DNA from: Flavobacteriaceae bacterium
GTDB taxonomy: Bacteria > Bacteroidota > Bacteroidia > Flavobacteriales > Flavobacteriaceae
Assembly: GCA_021151665.1 (NCBI GenBank)
Contig: JAGKWW010000002.1
Span: forward strand, 1-64,000
Direction: 5' to 3'
Length of the DNA: 64,000 nucleotides
Below the pieces are notes generated by a model that saw only the letters and a list, made by a program, of their open reading frames with translations, had not been told where the DNA came from and did not search any database. This document shows positions 25,219-32,932 of this stretch, in pieces (position 1 is the first letter of the stretch; each line of letters opens with the position of its first letter). The position numbers and the translations under genes were made by a program.

Positions 25219-25968
25219 ATGAAAACAGCTTTGATAACCGGGGCAACAAGCGGCATAGGCCGGGCCACGGCTCGGTATTTTGCCAAAAACCATTTTCGCC
25301 TGGTGCTTTGTGGTCGCCGCGACGACAGGCTTGCCCAACTGCAGGATGAGCTCGCTACCCTGACAATGGTACACACCCTGAACTTCGATGTGCGCAGCCG
25401 CCGTTCTACCGACGAGGCTATCGCATCGATACCCGACGAATTTAAGAACATTGATATCCTGGTAAACAATGCCGGCAACGCCCATGGGCTCGACCCGATA
25501 CAGACCGGCGATGTAGCCGACTGGGACATGATGATCGACATCAACGTTAAGGGATTGCTATACGTTTCGCAGGCCGTTATCCCGGGAATGGTAGAGCGCT
25601 GCAGTGGACATATTATCAATATAGGGTCTATTGCAGGCAAAGAAGTATACCCTAACGGAAATGTCTACTGTGCTACGAAGCATGCCGTCGATGCTCTCAA
25701 CCAGGGCATGCGCATGGATCTGAACCAATACGGAATCCGCGTGGGCGCTATCAATCCCGGTATGGTAGCTACCGAGTTCAGCGAAGTTCGCTTTAAAGGC
25801 GATACCGAAAGGGCAGAGGGCGTTTATAAAGGATTCGAACCGCTAAAGCCGGAAGATATTGCCGATATCATCACGTTCGTAGTAACCCGTCCTTATCATG
25901 TCAATATCGCCGACCTGATGGTGCTTCCCACCGCGCAGGCGAGCGCGACGATTGTGAAGAAAGAATAG
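25219..25968 (+). CDS. SDR family NAD(P)-dependent oxidoreductase (YdfG-like)
   Basis: A 249-aa classical short-chain dehydrogenase. It has the cofactor motif TGATSGIG (residues 7-14), Arg-Arg-Asp after beta-2 (suggesting NADPH), NNAG (about 85-88), the catalytic Ser in GSIAGKEVYP, and YCATK (Tyr-x3-Lys). Its closest functional relatives are YdfG-type serine/3-hydroxy acid dehydrogenases; the substrate is not certain. The next gene starts 2 nt after its stop, so the two are coupled. Confidence 0.9.
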   Translation: MKTALITGATSGIGRATARYFAKNHFRLVLCGRRDDRLAQLQDELATLTMVHTLNFDVRSRRSTDEAIASIPDEFKNIDILVNNAGNAHGLDPIQTGDVADWDMMIDINVKGLLYVSQAVIPGMVERCSGHIINIGSIAGKEVYPNGNVYCATKHAVDALNQGMRMDLNQYGIRVGAINPGMVATEFSEVRFKGDTERAEGVYKGFEPLKPEDIADIITFVVTRPYHVNIADLMVLPTAQASATIVKKE

Positions 25969-25970
25969 CC

Positions 25971-27113
25971 ATGATCAACAAGCGCCTGCTCATAAAGAAC
26001 CTGCTTGCTCACAACGATGAGAGCAGTTTTTATGACAAAAAGCGCCAGTTGAACCTGCATACCAAAGAGGGCAAAGCCAAATTCGTAAAGCATATCTGCG
26101 CGTTGTCTAATTCCAATCCGGGCAACAATTCTTATATTGTAGTGGGCGTAGAAGACCATGACAACGAAATTGTGGGAACAGACTTTTATGACGACAGCCG
26201 CATTCAGAACCTTGTAAATGCTTACCTGGAAAACCCGCCGCGGATACAGTACGAGAATGTGCCGTTCCCCAGCTTGCCGAAAGATAAAGTGGTCGGCCTG
26301 GTAACCATCCGGCCAAAGAGCCAGGCTTCATTCTTTAAAAAAGCAATTTATACTATCCCGGCAGGGAGTGTATTTTTCAGGCGCGGAAGCAATTCGATTC
26401 CGGTTGAGCACGAACTCCAGCCACCTACTTACAGTAACACCTCAACAGTAATAGACATTGAGAATGGATCCCGCAACAGTATAGCACACACGCTTGAAGG
26501 AGTGATCGATTTCCTGAACAACCGGCACAAGGATATGGCATCGGGTTACAAAGTGTTCAAGGAACTTTTTGTAGTATGCTGGGCGGGTAACAAGAAGGTC
26601 GTAAAAGGAAACACTTATTATTCGAGGGTAGACATCGAGCTGATCAATGAGCAGGTAAAGCTATTCTATTCCGCATTGGATGAAGTAAGCATCGATTATA
26701 CCGAAGATACATTTTCTATTGTAGAGTATGTGGCCCTTGGGCTTAACGATAAGACCAGCTACTATCCGCTGGAAAAAGTGAGCATCCACTTCCAGGAAAA
26801 CGGGTATTACAAAATGGAATCGGAATTGTTGTTCGATCCGCCACAGTATAACCGCCCCATGATGCATCATATTTATAACGCCAACTTAGCGTTGCTTACA
26901 AAACTTGAAAAAGGGCAGCCGCTTAGCGAGCGGGAACAACGCGATTTACAGAACCTTCCGCATACGCTGATGATATGTTACCTGAATGGGTTTACTGATG
27001 CTAAACAAAAATTGGCCGATGCCAAGCCGCTGCTAAAGGCGTTTCCCCTGCCATCGGTTTATATTTCGTTTAAAGAGGCTATGCGCGTTCTACGCAAAAT
27101 GAAATACTCATAG
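25971..27113 (+). CDS. AlbA_2 (Schlafen-like) domain ATP-binding protein
   Basis: A 380-aa protein. Its N-terminal part (about 1-150) matches the AlbA_2/divergent AAA-4 pattern (AKFVKHICALSNSNPGNNSYIVVGV...EIVGTD, and FFRRGSNSIP). These domains bind nucleic acid in Schlafen-like regulators and in some phage-defence proteins. The C-terminal 230 residues are unfamiliar. The gene is in tight tandem with the SDR gene (2-nt gap) and no defence genes flank it. Regulation or RNA/DNA binding is the likeliest role. Its stop at 27113 lies 24 nt before the IS110 insertion, which therefore does not disrupt it. Confidence 0.75.
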   Translation: MINKRLLIKNLLAHNDESSFYDKKRQLNLHTKEGKAKFVKHICALSNSNPGNNSYIVVGVEDHDNEIVGTDFYDDSRIQNLVNAYLENPPRIQYENVPFPSLPKDKVVGLVTIRPKSQASFFKKAIYTIPAGSVFFRRGSNSIPVEHELQPPTYSNTSTVIDIENGSRNSIAHTLEGVIDFLNNRHKDMASGYKVFKELFVVCWAGNKKVVKGNTYYSRVDIELINEQVKLFYSALDEVSIDYTEDTFSIVEYVALGLNDKTSYYPLEKVSIHFQENGYYKMESELLFDPPQYNRPMMHHIYNANLALLTKLEKGQPLSEREQRDLQNLPHTLMICYLNGFTDAKQKLADAKPLLKAFPLPSVYISFKEAMRVLRKMKYS

Positions 27114-27141
27114 TTAGAAGGCCGTGCAAGCAATGTCATCC

Positions 27142-27149
27142 TATGTTTG
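27142..27149 (+). promoter_or_regulatory. -7 box (TATGTTTG) inside the left end of the IS110 element
   Basis: Full TAnnTTTG match 2 nt inside the element. In the inserted state there is no TTG at the right distance upstream. In the circular form, TTG at 28332-28334 of the right end would sit 20 nt upstream (16 nt of right end, the AT core and CC), giving a complete -33/-7 promoter for the bridge RNA and transposase. Confidence 0.7.
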
Positions 27150-27155
27150 TAGATA

Positions 27156-27335
27156 AGAAAATCAAATAAGATTTATTAAATTTCAATAGAAGAAGGGAAA
27201 GAAAAAACCGAGTTCTGTCATTGGTCTTGCAAGGCTGTTCGCAATGCTGGTTCCTCTCCCTTTCTGCTTTACAACTTGAACAGTTCATTAGGTTTAGAGC
27301 CTGTAAGTAGGATTGATAAGTCTAAAGCAGTTTCT
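27156..27335 (+). ncRNA. predicted IS110 bridge RNA (target-binding and donor-binding loops)
   Basis: The region upstream of the transposase folds in the IS621 bridge-RNA order. A 5' hairpin is AAATC/GATTT (27159-27163, 27170-27174). Stem-loop 1 has AAGGGA/TCCCTT (27193-27198, 27257-27262) and AACC/GGTT (27206-27209, 27249-27252). Stem-loop 2 is closed by a perfect 8-bp CTGCTTTA/TAAAGCAG (27264-27271, 27323-27330). Loop 1 carries TGTCATTG (27216-27223), which matches the left flank, and GTTCGCAATG (27237-27246), which complements most of the right flank. Loop 2 carries ACAGTTCATT (27280-27289), identical to the right end (28344-28353), and TAGGAT (27308-27313), complementary to ATCCTA at the left end (27138-27143). 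Ends are approximate. Confidence 0.8.
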
Positions 27336-27363
27336 TCTATTTACTTATCTCAAAGACAAAACT

Positions 27364-28341
27364 ATGGAAAAATCATTTAATTATGTGGGAATTGACATCA
27401 GCAAACTGACTTTTGATGTTGCAATTAATTGTTCTGGACAATATGTTCATCACAAGTTTAGTAATGACTTAAAAGGCTTTAAGCAGTTTATTAAATTGCT
27501 GGGTACTGAACATTTTTGTGTAATGGAAGCCAGTGGGCCTTATTATCTTAAGCTTGCCTTTTATCTTTCAGACCAAGGTATTGCTTTAAGTGTCGTTAAT
27601 CCTTTAGTGATAAGGAGGTTCTCCCAAATGCGTATGCTTCGTGCTAAAACGGATAAGAAAGATGCCGCAATGATTGCTGAATATGGAAAGAATCAAACCC
27701 CTGAATTATGGACTAAAGAAACTGATTATATTTTGGAATTAAAGCAAATGCAGGCTTATTGCGAGCAACTTAATAAAAACAGAACTGGATTACTAAGACA
27801 GCTGCAAGCTTTTGAAGTGAACCCGGTTCAGAATAAAGCTGTGCTTAACAGTTCATCACAACAAGTAAAAACAATAGAAAAGCAGCTTGCTTTTATTGAA
27901 AAAGAAATGCTTGCTATTATACAACAACATCACCAGGAGCAGTATGACCAATTAAGAACTGTACCTGGAATTGGACCTAAAACAGCTCTGGCTTTAATTG
28001 TTTTAAGCGGTGGCTTTAGCAAATTTGATAATGCTAAACAGTTATGTTCTTATATAGGCTTATCGCCAAGAATATACGAATCAGGGACTAGTGTAAAAGG
28101 ACGATCCAGGATATGTAAAATGGGGATGAGTCGTATCCGGGCAATGCTCTACGTGTGCGCTTGGTCGGCCAAAAAAATAAATAAAGCCTGCCGTGAAATT
28201 TTTGACAGGCTTGTCGAAAAGGGTAAAGCCAAAAAACTTGCTCTCATAGCTGTGGCAAATAAACTACTTAGGCAAGCTTTTGCTATTGCTACCAAAAAAT
28301 TATATTACACAGAAAATAACTTAAATTTATCTTGCATATAA
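27364..28341 (+). CDS. IS110-family transposase (bridge-RNA-guided recombinase)
   Basis: A 325-aa serine/DEDD recombinase. The RuvC-like N-terminal domain shows Asp11 (GIDIS), Glu55 (MEASG), Asp97 and Asp100 (TDKKDA), the DEDD set. A coiled middle follows at about 120-190, then the Transposase_20 domain (TVPGIGPKTALALI, 199-212) with Ser240 in YESGTSVKG as the predicted catalytic serine. Residue spacing parallels IS621 (325 versus 326 aa; Ser240 versus Ser241). The ATG at 27364 was chosen over a non-ATG start at 27313, which would lie inside the donor-binding loop. The stop lies 9 nt before the right core. The gene looks intact, so the element may be active. Confidence 0.93.
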   Translation: MEKSFNYVGIDISKLTFDVAINCSGQYVHHKFSNDLKGFKQFIKLLGTEHFCVMEASGPYYLKLAFYLSDQGIALSVVNPLVIRRFSQMRMLRAKTDKKDAAMIAEYGKNQTPELWTKETDYILELKQMQAYCEQLNKNRTGLLRQLQAFEVNPVQNKAVLNSSSQQVKTIEKQLAFIEKEMLAIIQQHHQEQYDQLRTVPGIGPKTALALIVLSGGFSKFDNAKQLCSYIGLSPRIYESGTSVKGRSRICKMGMSRIRAMLYVCAWSAKKINKACREIFDRLVEKGKAKKLALIAVANKLLRQAFAIATKKLYYTENNLNLSCI

Positions 28342-28350
28342 ACACAGTTC

Positions 28351-28425
28351 ATTCTGAACGTAGCCTGCGGAGTGAAGAATCTTAGATGTAAAAAAATAAA
28401 AGATTCTTCCTTCGTCAGAATGACA
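28351..28425. repeat. REP-like palindromic repeat split by the IS110 element
   Basis: The right part of a palindromic intergenic repeat. An inner stem AAGAATCTT (28375-28383) / AAGATTCTT (28400-28408) is visible. The outer arm TCAGAATGACA (28415-28425) pairs with TGTCATTCTGA, which exists only if 27134-27139 (TGTCAT) is rejoined to 28353 onward. It lies between convergent gene ends, the usual place for REP elements. Confidence 0.8.
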
Positions 28426-28444
28426 GATGCTTTTGGTGGTACCT

Positions 28445-30613
28445 TTACTTCTTCACCACCCTAAAAGTCGATGTCCCCTTTTCTGTGGTGATTTTCGCCA
28501 GGTACATCCCCGGCGCCAACGCTGAGGTATCTACGATATTTACATTCGCGCTATTGATGCAAAGCCTTCCGTTAAGGTCATATATCGCAGCCTGAAGCAC
28601 CGTTTCGCCTGTTGTTTGAATTGCCAGCCTTTCGGTTACAGGATTCGGATATACCTTCACAGACCCGCCGTCGAATTCGCCTGTTCCCATTGCTTCCTGC
28701 ACGGTTGTGGTGGCAGTATTGGTAATGATCGGCGCATTGAAATCGAAATAAATATTTGCCTGGTTATTGATAACCGACCCTAAGGTCACGCTTGCTGCCG
28801 GCTTGATCATGTAGGTTACAAAACCGTGGCTTGCAGGTTCATTAATGCTGCTGGCCGGAAGGTTGATATCGTTGAATTTAAACGTCACCAAATTGCCACT
28901 ACGGGTTGTCACAAAATTATGACTGGCAGTAATCGGCCTGAAAGTATTCCAGTCCAGCGTTGGCTGAAGCGTATTTTCAAGGCGGATATTTACGGCATCG
29001 GCGGTACCTGTATTCTGAAAACGGATAGTATAAGTCAGGTAATCACCGGTTTGCGATGGAAGGATTGTAGCACCCTGGTGTACGGTAATATCGTTAGGGT
29101 CATAGGAGTTTACCGTGGTCTGGTTCAGCGTGTAGCTGTCATTGGCAGGGTTGCCGTCGGGCTGCGGCGGTTGTACGATAGCGGCATTGAACGTCAGTAC
29201 TTCCCCGCCAATGTTCACCGGAGGCTGCATGATGTTGAAATGCAGGTCAATTTCAGTAGTTGAATAAGGGCTCAGTGTCGGAAGTGCAAATGATAACGAA
29301 CCGGGTGCGGTAGCCGGACTGATTGACGCTCCGCCAAACGTCATTCTTGAACTATTATAAGATAACGATACACTTGCCCCGGAAACAGCCTGGCTTCCGT
29401 TGTTGTGTACAATGACCTTATAGACAGCGGCAAAGCCAGGACGGGCAGGGCTTACGGGTATCATCTCTAATGTCATATCCGCAGTAGTTTGGGGTTGTGA
29501 CATACATATTGTAGCGGGTTGAAACATAGGGGTCGTCTGTAAGATGTTTACTGTTGTTGCTGCTACTGCAGGAAATCCGGTTGGAGAGAGAACCTGGAGA
29601 GATACAGTAGGGTTGCCCGCAGGTAAACCCGCGATGTAAAATACGCCTTGAGAATCTGTGTAGCCAGTACTCACATAGGCATTATTCACAGACGCAATTA
29701 TGGGAATGCCGGCAAGATGCAAAGTTGTATCACAAGTTGTGTCCCCATTTGTATCATACATTACGGTGCCCCGGATGCCGCGAGTAGTACTAAATATGAG
29801 GGATTCTGAAAATGGACCGCCTCCAAAGTAGCAATTTCCATTGCAAAGCGCTTGTACACTGACCCTATAAACAACATTTGGTTCTACGGTTGTTGCGCCA
29901 GAGGTACCGGCTACCACCATCGAACAGGGATCATAAACTGCATCTTCGTACGGCAGGCTTTCTAGAAGAATAAGTGATTTAGTCGCAGATGCTATTTCTG
30001 TCCAGCTGAAAATGACTGTTGTGGGATTCCAAACTGCCACAGAAAGATTAGTCGGCGCAGGGCAATCCCCCGTTATGTTTACGAAATCAATATTCCAGCT
30101 GTCACCGTTATCGTTAATCATTACAAAGGCCACATAGGCCTGACTACCGGGTGAAGCGATAGTGGGGCTAATGGGTATCGTTACTGTATTACGGTATAGT
30201 TGATTGGGGTTAATTTCGGTTTCGGTGTACTCAGCTAATACAGTATAGTTGCCTAAAGCAGACTGGGTGGCATTCGTTGAAATTCTAACCTGTACGATGC
30301 TGCCTTGGTCGCCGTTCTGAAAAAATTTAGAGTTAAATACGATTTTGGCATTATTTGGAACGGTGAATTGTGGAGTAACAAGCCAGTCTTCTGCAAGGCC
30401 TTGTGCAACGTCTTCACCGTTAATTTTGGCGGAACCATTGCCGTAATCATCCTCAAATAATTGGGAAGCAAAACCCCAACTCTGAGTTGTGCCGATTCCA
30501 TTATTGTAAACACCCCAACCAGACGGAGGAAAGCTAGCAAAACTTTCAGTAAGATATTGCGCAAATGAATTTAAGCTTACCAAGCAAAACAGTAAAAGGT
30601 AGTAATTTTTCAT
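28445..30613 (-). CDS. T9SS type A sorting domain-containing multidomain surface protein
   Basis: A 722-aa secreted protein. The signal peptide ends at NSFAQ. A choice-of-anchor J module lies at about 19-180 (ESFASFPPSGWGVYNNGIGTT), then an FN3-like domain (about 183-275), an SdrD/CarboxypepD-like repeat (about 280-375: GIRGTVMYDTNGDTTCD), a DUF11/DUF7619-like region (about 385-635: NSYDPNDITVHQGA, YTIRFQNTGTADA, NNQANIYFDFNAPI), and a type A T9SS sorting domain at about 650-722 (VKVYPNPV...PGMYLAKI...FRVVKK). It was probably exported by the T9SS and anchored or released. Its C-terminal 340 residues are nearly the same as those of the next gene, indicating a tandem duplication. Confidence 0.88.
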   Translation of the reverse strand: MKNYYLLLFCLVSLNSFAQYLTESFASFPPSGWGVYNNGIGTTQSWGFASQLFEDDYGNGSAKINGEDVAQGLAEDWLVTPQFTVPNNAKIVFNSKFFQNGDQGSIVQVRISTNATQSALGNYTVLAEYTETEINPNQLYRNTVTIPISPTIASPGSQAYVAFVMINDNGDSWNIDFVNITGDCPAPTNLSVAVWNPTTVIFSWTEIASATKSLILLESLPYEDAVYDPCSMVVAGTSGATTVEPNVVYRVSVQALCNGNCYFGGGPFSESLIFSTTRGIRGTVMYDTNGDTTCDTTLHLAGIPIIASVNNAYVSTGYTDSQGVFYIAGLPAGNPTVSLQVLSPTGFPAVAATTVNILQTTPMFQPATICMSQPQTTADMTLEMIPVSPARPGFAAVYKVIVHNNGSQAVSGASVSLSYNSSRMTFGGASISPATAPGSLSFALPTLSPYSTTEIDLHFNIMQPPVNIGGEVLTFNAAIVQPPQPDGNPANDSYTLNQTTVNSYDPNDITVHQGATILPSQTGDYLTYTIRFQNTGTADAVNIRLENTLQPTLDWNTFRPITASHNFVTTRSGNLVTFKFNDINLPASSINEPASHGFVTYMIKPAASVTLGSVINNQANIYFDFNAPIITNTATTTVQEAMGTGEFDGGSVKVYPNPVTERLAIQTTGETVLQAAIYDLNGRLCINSANVNIVDTSALAPGMYLAKITTEKGTSTFRVVKK

Positions 30614-30649
30614 AGGTTGGTTTAATGTTGTAAATGTAAGAGAACCGAT

Positions 30650-32824
30650 TTACTTCTTCACCACCCTAAAAGTTGATGTCCCCTTTTCTGTGGTGATTTT
30701 TGCCAGGTACATCCCCGGCACCAGCGCTGAGGTATCTACGATATTTACATTCGCGCTATTGATGCAAAGCCTTCCGTTAAGGTCATACACCGCAGCCTGA
30801 AGCACAGTTTCGCCCGCGGTTTGGATAGCCAGCCTGTCGGTCACAGGATTCGGATATACCTTCACAGACCCGCCGTCGAATTCGCCTGTTCCCATTGCTT
30901 CCTGCACGGTAGTGGTGGCAGTATTGGTAACAATCGGCGCATTGAAATCGAAATAAATATTTGCCTGGTTATTGATAACCGACCCGATGCCCACACTCGC
31001 CGCCGGCTTGATCATATAAGTCACAAAACCATGGCTTGCCGGTTCGTTGACACTGCTTGCCGGAAGGTGGATATCGTTGAATTTAAACGTCACCAGATCA
31101 CCATTACGCGTGGTCGCGAAGCTATGGCTCGCTGTTACGGGCCTGAAAGTACTCCAGTCTAAAGTAGGCTCCAAAGTGTTCTCAAGGCGGATGTTTAGGG
31201 CATCGGCGGTACCTGTATTCTGAAAACGGATAGTATAAGTCAGGTAATCTCCGGTTTGCGATGGAAGGATTGTAGCGCCCTGGTGTACAGTAATATCGTT
31301 AGGGTCATACGAGTTTACCGTGGTTTGGTTCATCGTGTAGCTGTCATTGGCAGGGTTGCCGTCGGGCTGCGGTTGTACGATAGTGGCATTGAACGTCAGT
31401 ACTTCCCCGCCAATGTTTACCGGAGGCTGCATGATGTTGAAATGCACGTCAATTTCAGTAGTTGAATAAGGGCTCAGTGTCGGAAGTGGAAACGATAACG
31501 GGCCGGGTGCGGTAGCCGGACTGATTGAAGCTCCGCCAAACATCATTCTTGAACTATTATAAGATAACGTTACACTTGCACCTGAAACAGCCTGGTTTCC
31601 GTTGTTGCGCACAAGGAGTTTGTAGTGTGCTTCGAAGCCCGGGCGGGCAATGGAGACAGGGATCAGCTCTGTTGCAAGGTCGTTCACAATTTGCGGCTGC
31701 GGCAGGCAAATGGTAACAGGCTGAAGTGTAGGCCCGGCAGGGTCTATTGTTACAGTCACTGGGGCAACAGCGGGGAATCCTGCCGGAGGAACGGCCTGCA
31801 ATGAGACTGTTGTTGTTCCTGCGGGTAATCCGTACATATAAAACTTGCCGATCGAATTTGTATATGCGGTTGTCAATAATACATTATTAGCATAAGCCTG
31901 TACCGGTATTCCGGAAAGCTGTAAAGAGCTGTCGCACACACTGTCACCGTTACTGTCGTAGGTTATTGTTCCTTCTATACCGGGAGTACTTCCAAAAGTA
32001 ACAGGTGTAGAGCAGGGACTTGGTAAGAATGGATTACCGCCGCATATAGCACGCACACAAACCTGATAGGTAGTTCCGGGAGAAAGGCCGGATAAAGTAT
32101 AAGAGGTTGAACTTACAGGTACTCCCGGCATTTCCATGCCTATCAGGCCTCCGTTTACAGGCATGACGTTAACTTCCCAAGACGTTGCGTTGCCAGTTTC
32201 TGTCCATGATAGTGTTGCAGTAGTTGCAGTAATATTGCTCACCGCGATATTGGTTGGTGCGGGGCAGGCGCTTAAAACCTGGACGTGGTCTATAGACCAG
32301 CGGTCGGCGTTATCGCCCAACATTACGAAGGCTACATAGGCCTGGCTGCCTGCAGGTGCAAAGGCGCTGGGAATATCAACCACTATAGTTCGGTTTTCTG
32401 TTTGTACCGGGTTTATTTCAAGTTCTGTCCATTGCTGTAAAACAGAGTAAGACCCTAAAGCCGACTGAGAAGCCCCGGTATAAATGCGTACCTCATAAAC
32501 GCTGCCCTGGTCGCCAGCCTGGGTAAGCCTGGAGCAAAAACTTATCTGGCCGTTTGCAGGCACTGTGAACTGTGGTGTTATAAGCCAATCTTCAGGCATG
32601 CCTGCCTCTACGTTTTCACGTTCCAAAAATGCCGATTTCATCCCGTGGCAGGTTTGCATGGCAGGGCCGGTTAGCGCCTGTCCCCATGTTTTGGTTGTGC
32701 CAATTCCGTTGTCGTAAATGCCCCAGCCCGGCGGGGGCCACGCGCCTTCAAAACTTTCAGGCAGCAATTGGGCAAAGGAAGGAATTGTTAGAAGTAAGTA
32801 CAGTAGTAAGTAAATTTTTTTCAT
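30650..32824 (-). CDS. T9SS type A sorting domain-containing multidomain surface protein (tandem paralog)
   Basis: A 724-aa protein with the same order of parts as its neighbour: signal peptide (SFAQ), choice-of-anchor J (about 19-190), FN3 (about 192-280, SWTETGNATSWEV), CarboxypepD-like repeat (about 283-375), DUF11/DUF7619-like region and T9SS CTD. The last 340 residues are almost identical to those of the downstream paralog, while the N-terminal half is diverged. Its first module is closer to the truncated gene at 1-1344 (ESFEGA.PP.GWG.YDNGIGT). It lies 36 nt upstream of the other copy on the same strand. The ligand is unknown; adhesion or polymer binding is plausible. Confidence 0.88.
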   Translation of the reverse strand: MKKIYLLLYLLLTIPSFAQLLPESFEGAWPPPGWGIYDNGIGTTKTWGQALTGPAMQTCHGMKSAFLERENVEAGMPEDWLITPQFTVPANGQISFCSRLTQAGDQGSVYEVRIYTGASQSALGSYSVLQQWTELEINPVQTENRTIVVDIPSAFAPAGSQAYVAFVMLGDNADRWSIDHVQVLSACPAPTNIAVSNITATTATLSWTETGNATSWEVNVMPVNGGLIGMEMPGVPVSSTSYTLSGLSPGTTYQVCVRAICGGNPFLPSPCSTPVTFGSTPGIEGTITYDSNGDSVCDSSLQLSGIPVQAYANNVLLTTAYTNSIGKFYMYGLPAGTTTVSLQAVPPAGFPAVAPVTVTIDPAGPTLQPVTICLPQPQIVNDLATELIPVSIARPGFEAHYKLLVRNNGNQAVSGASVTLSYNSSRMMFGGASISPATAPGPLSFPLPTLSPYSTTEIDVHFNIMQPPVNIGGEVLTFNATIVQPQPDGNPANDSYTMNQTTVNSYDPNDITVHQGATILPSQTGDYLTYTIRFQNTGTADALNIRLENTLEPTLDWSTFRPVTASHSFATTRNGDLVTFKFNDIHLPASSVNEPASHGFVTYMIKPAASVGIGSVINNQANIYFDFNAPIVTNTATTTVQEAMGTGEFDGGSVKVYPNPVTDRLAIQTAGETVLQAAVYDLNGRLCINSANVNIVDTSALVPGMYLAKITTEKGTSTFRVVKK

Positions 32825-32932
32825 AAGTTGGCGATTAAGAGTTTAAAGTTAAGATTTTTATAATTTCTCAGGTAAGATAAACTCTATTAAATTTTTTTCG
32901 GTTCTTTATCTTTACCCAATATTCTATTTTTC

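Larger units (their letters stand above)
27138..28352 (+). mobile_element. IS110-family insertion sequence with predicted bridge RNA
   Basis: The boundaries were inferred from sequence logic. The core dinucleotide AT occurs at both junctions (27138-27139 and 28351-28352). Joining the flanks restores TGTCATTCTGAACG, the left arm of a palindrome whose right arm is TCAGAATGACA (28415-28425). The element is about 1.21 kb, close to IS621, and has no terminal inverted repeats, as expected for this family. It holds a non-coding left end (bridge RNA) and one transposase gene. It lies between two convergent gene ends (27113 and 28445). It looks AT-rich compared with its neighbours, suggesting recent arrival. 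Confidence 0.85.

Noticed and set aside
25971..27113. Stand-alone phage-defence gene
   Set aside because: Only the AlbA_2 domain hints at this; there is no defence neighbour and it is tightly coupled to metabolic genes.
27313..27363. Upstream extension of the IS110 transposase
   Set aside because: It would begin inside the donor-binding loop of the predicted bridge RNA and lacks family similarity; the ATG at 27364 gives a 325-aa protein aligned with IS621.
28375..28408. Inverted repeat read as terminal inverted repeats of the IS
   Set aside because: Both arms lie outside the right junction, and IS110 elements lack terminal inverted repeats. It belongs to the split REP-like palindrome.
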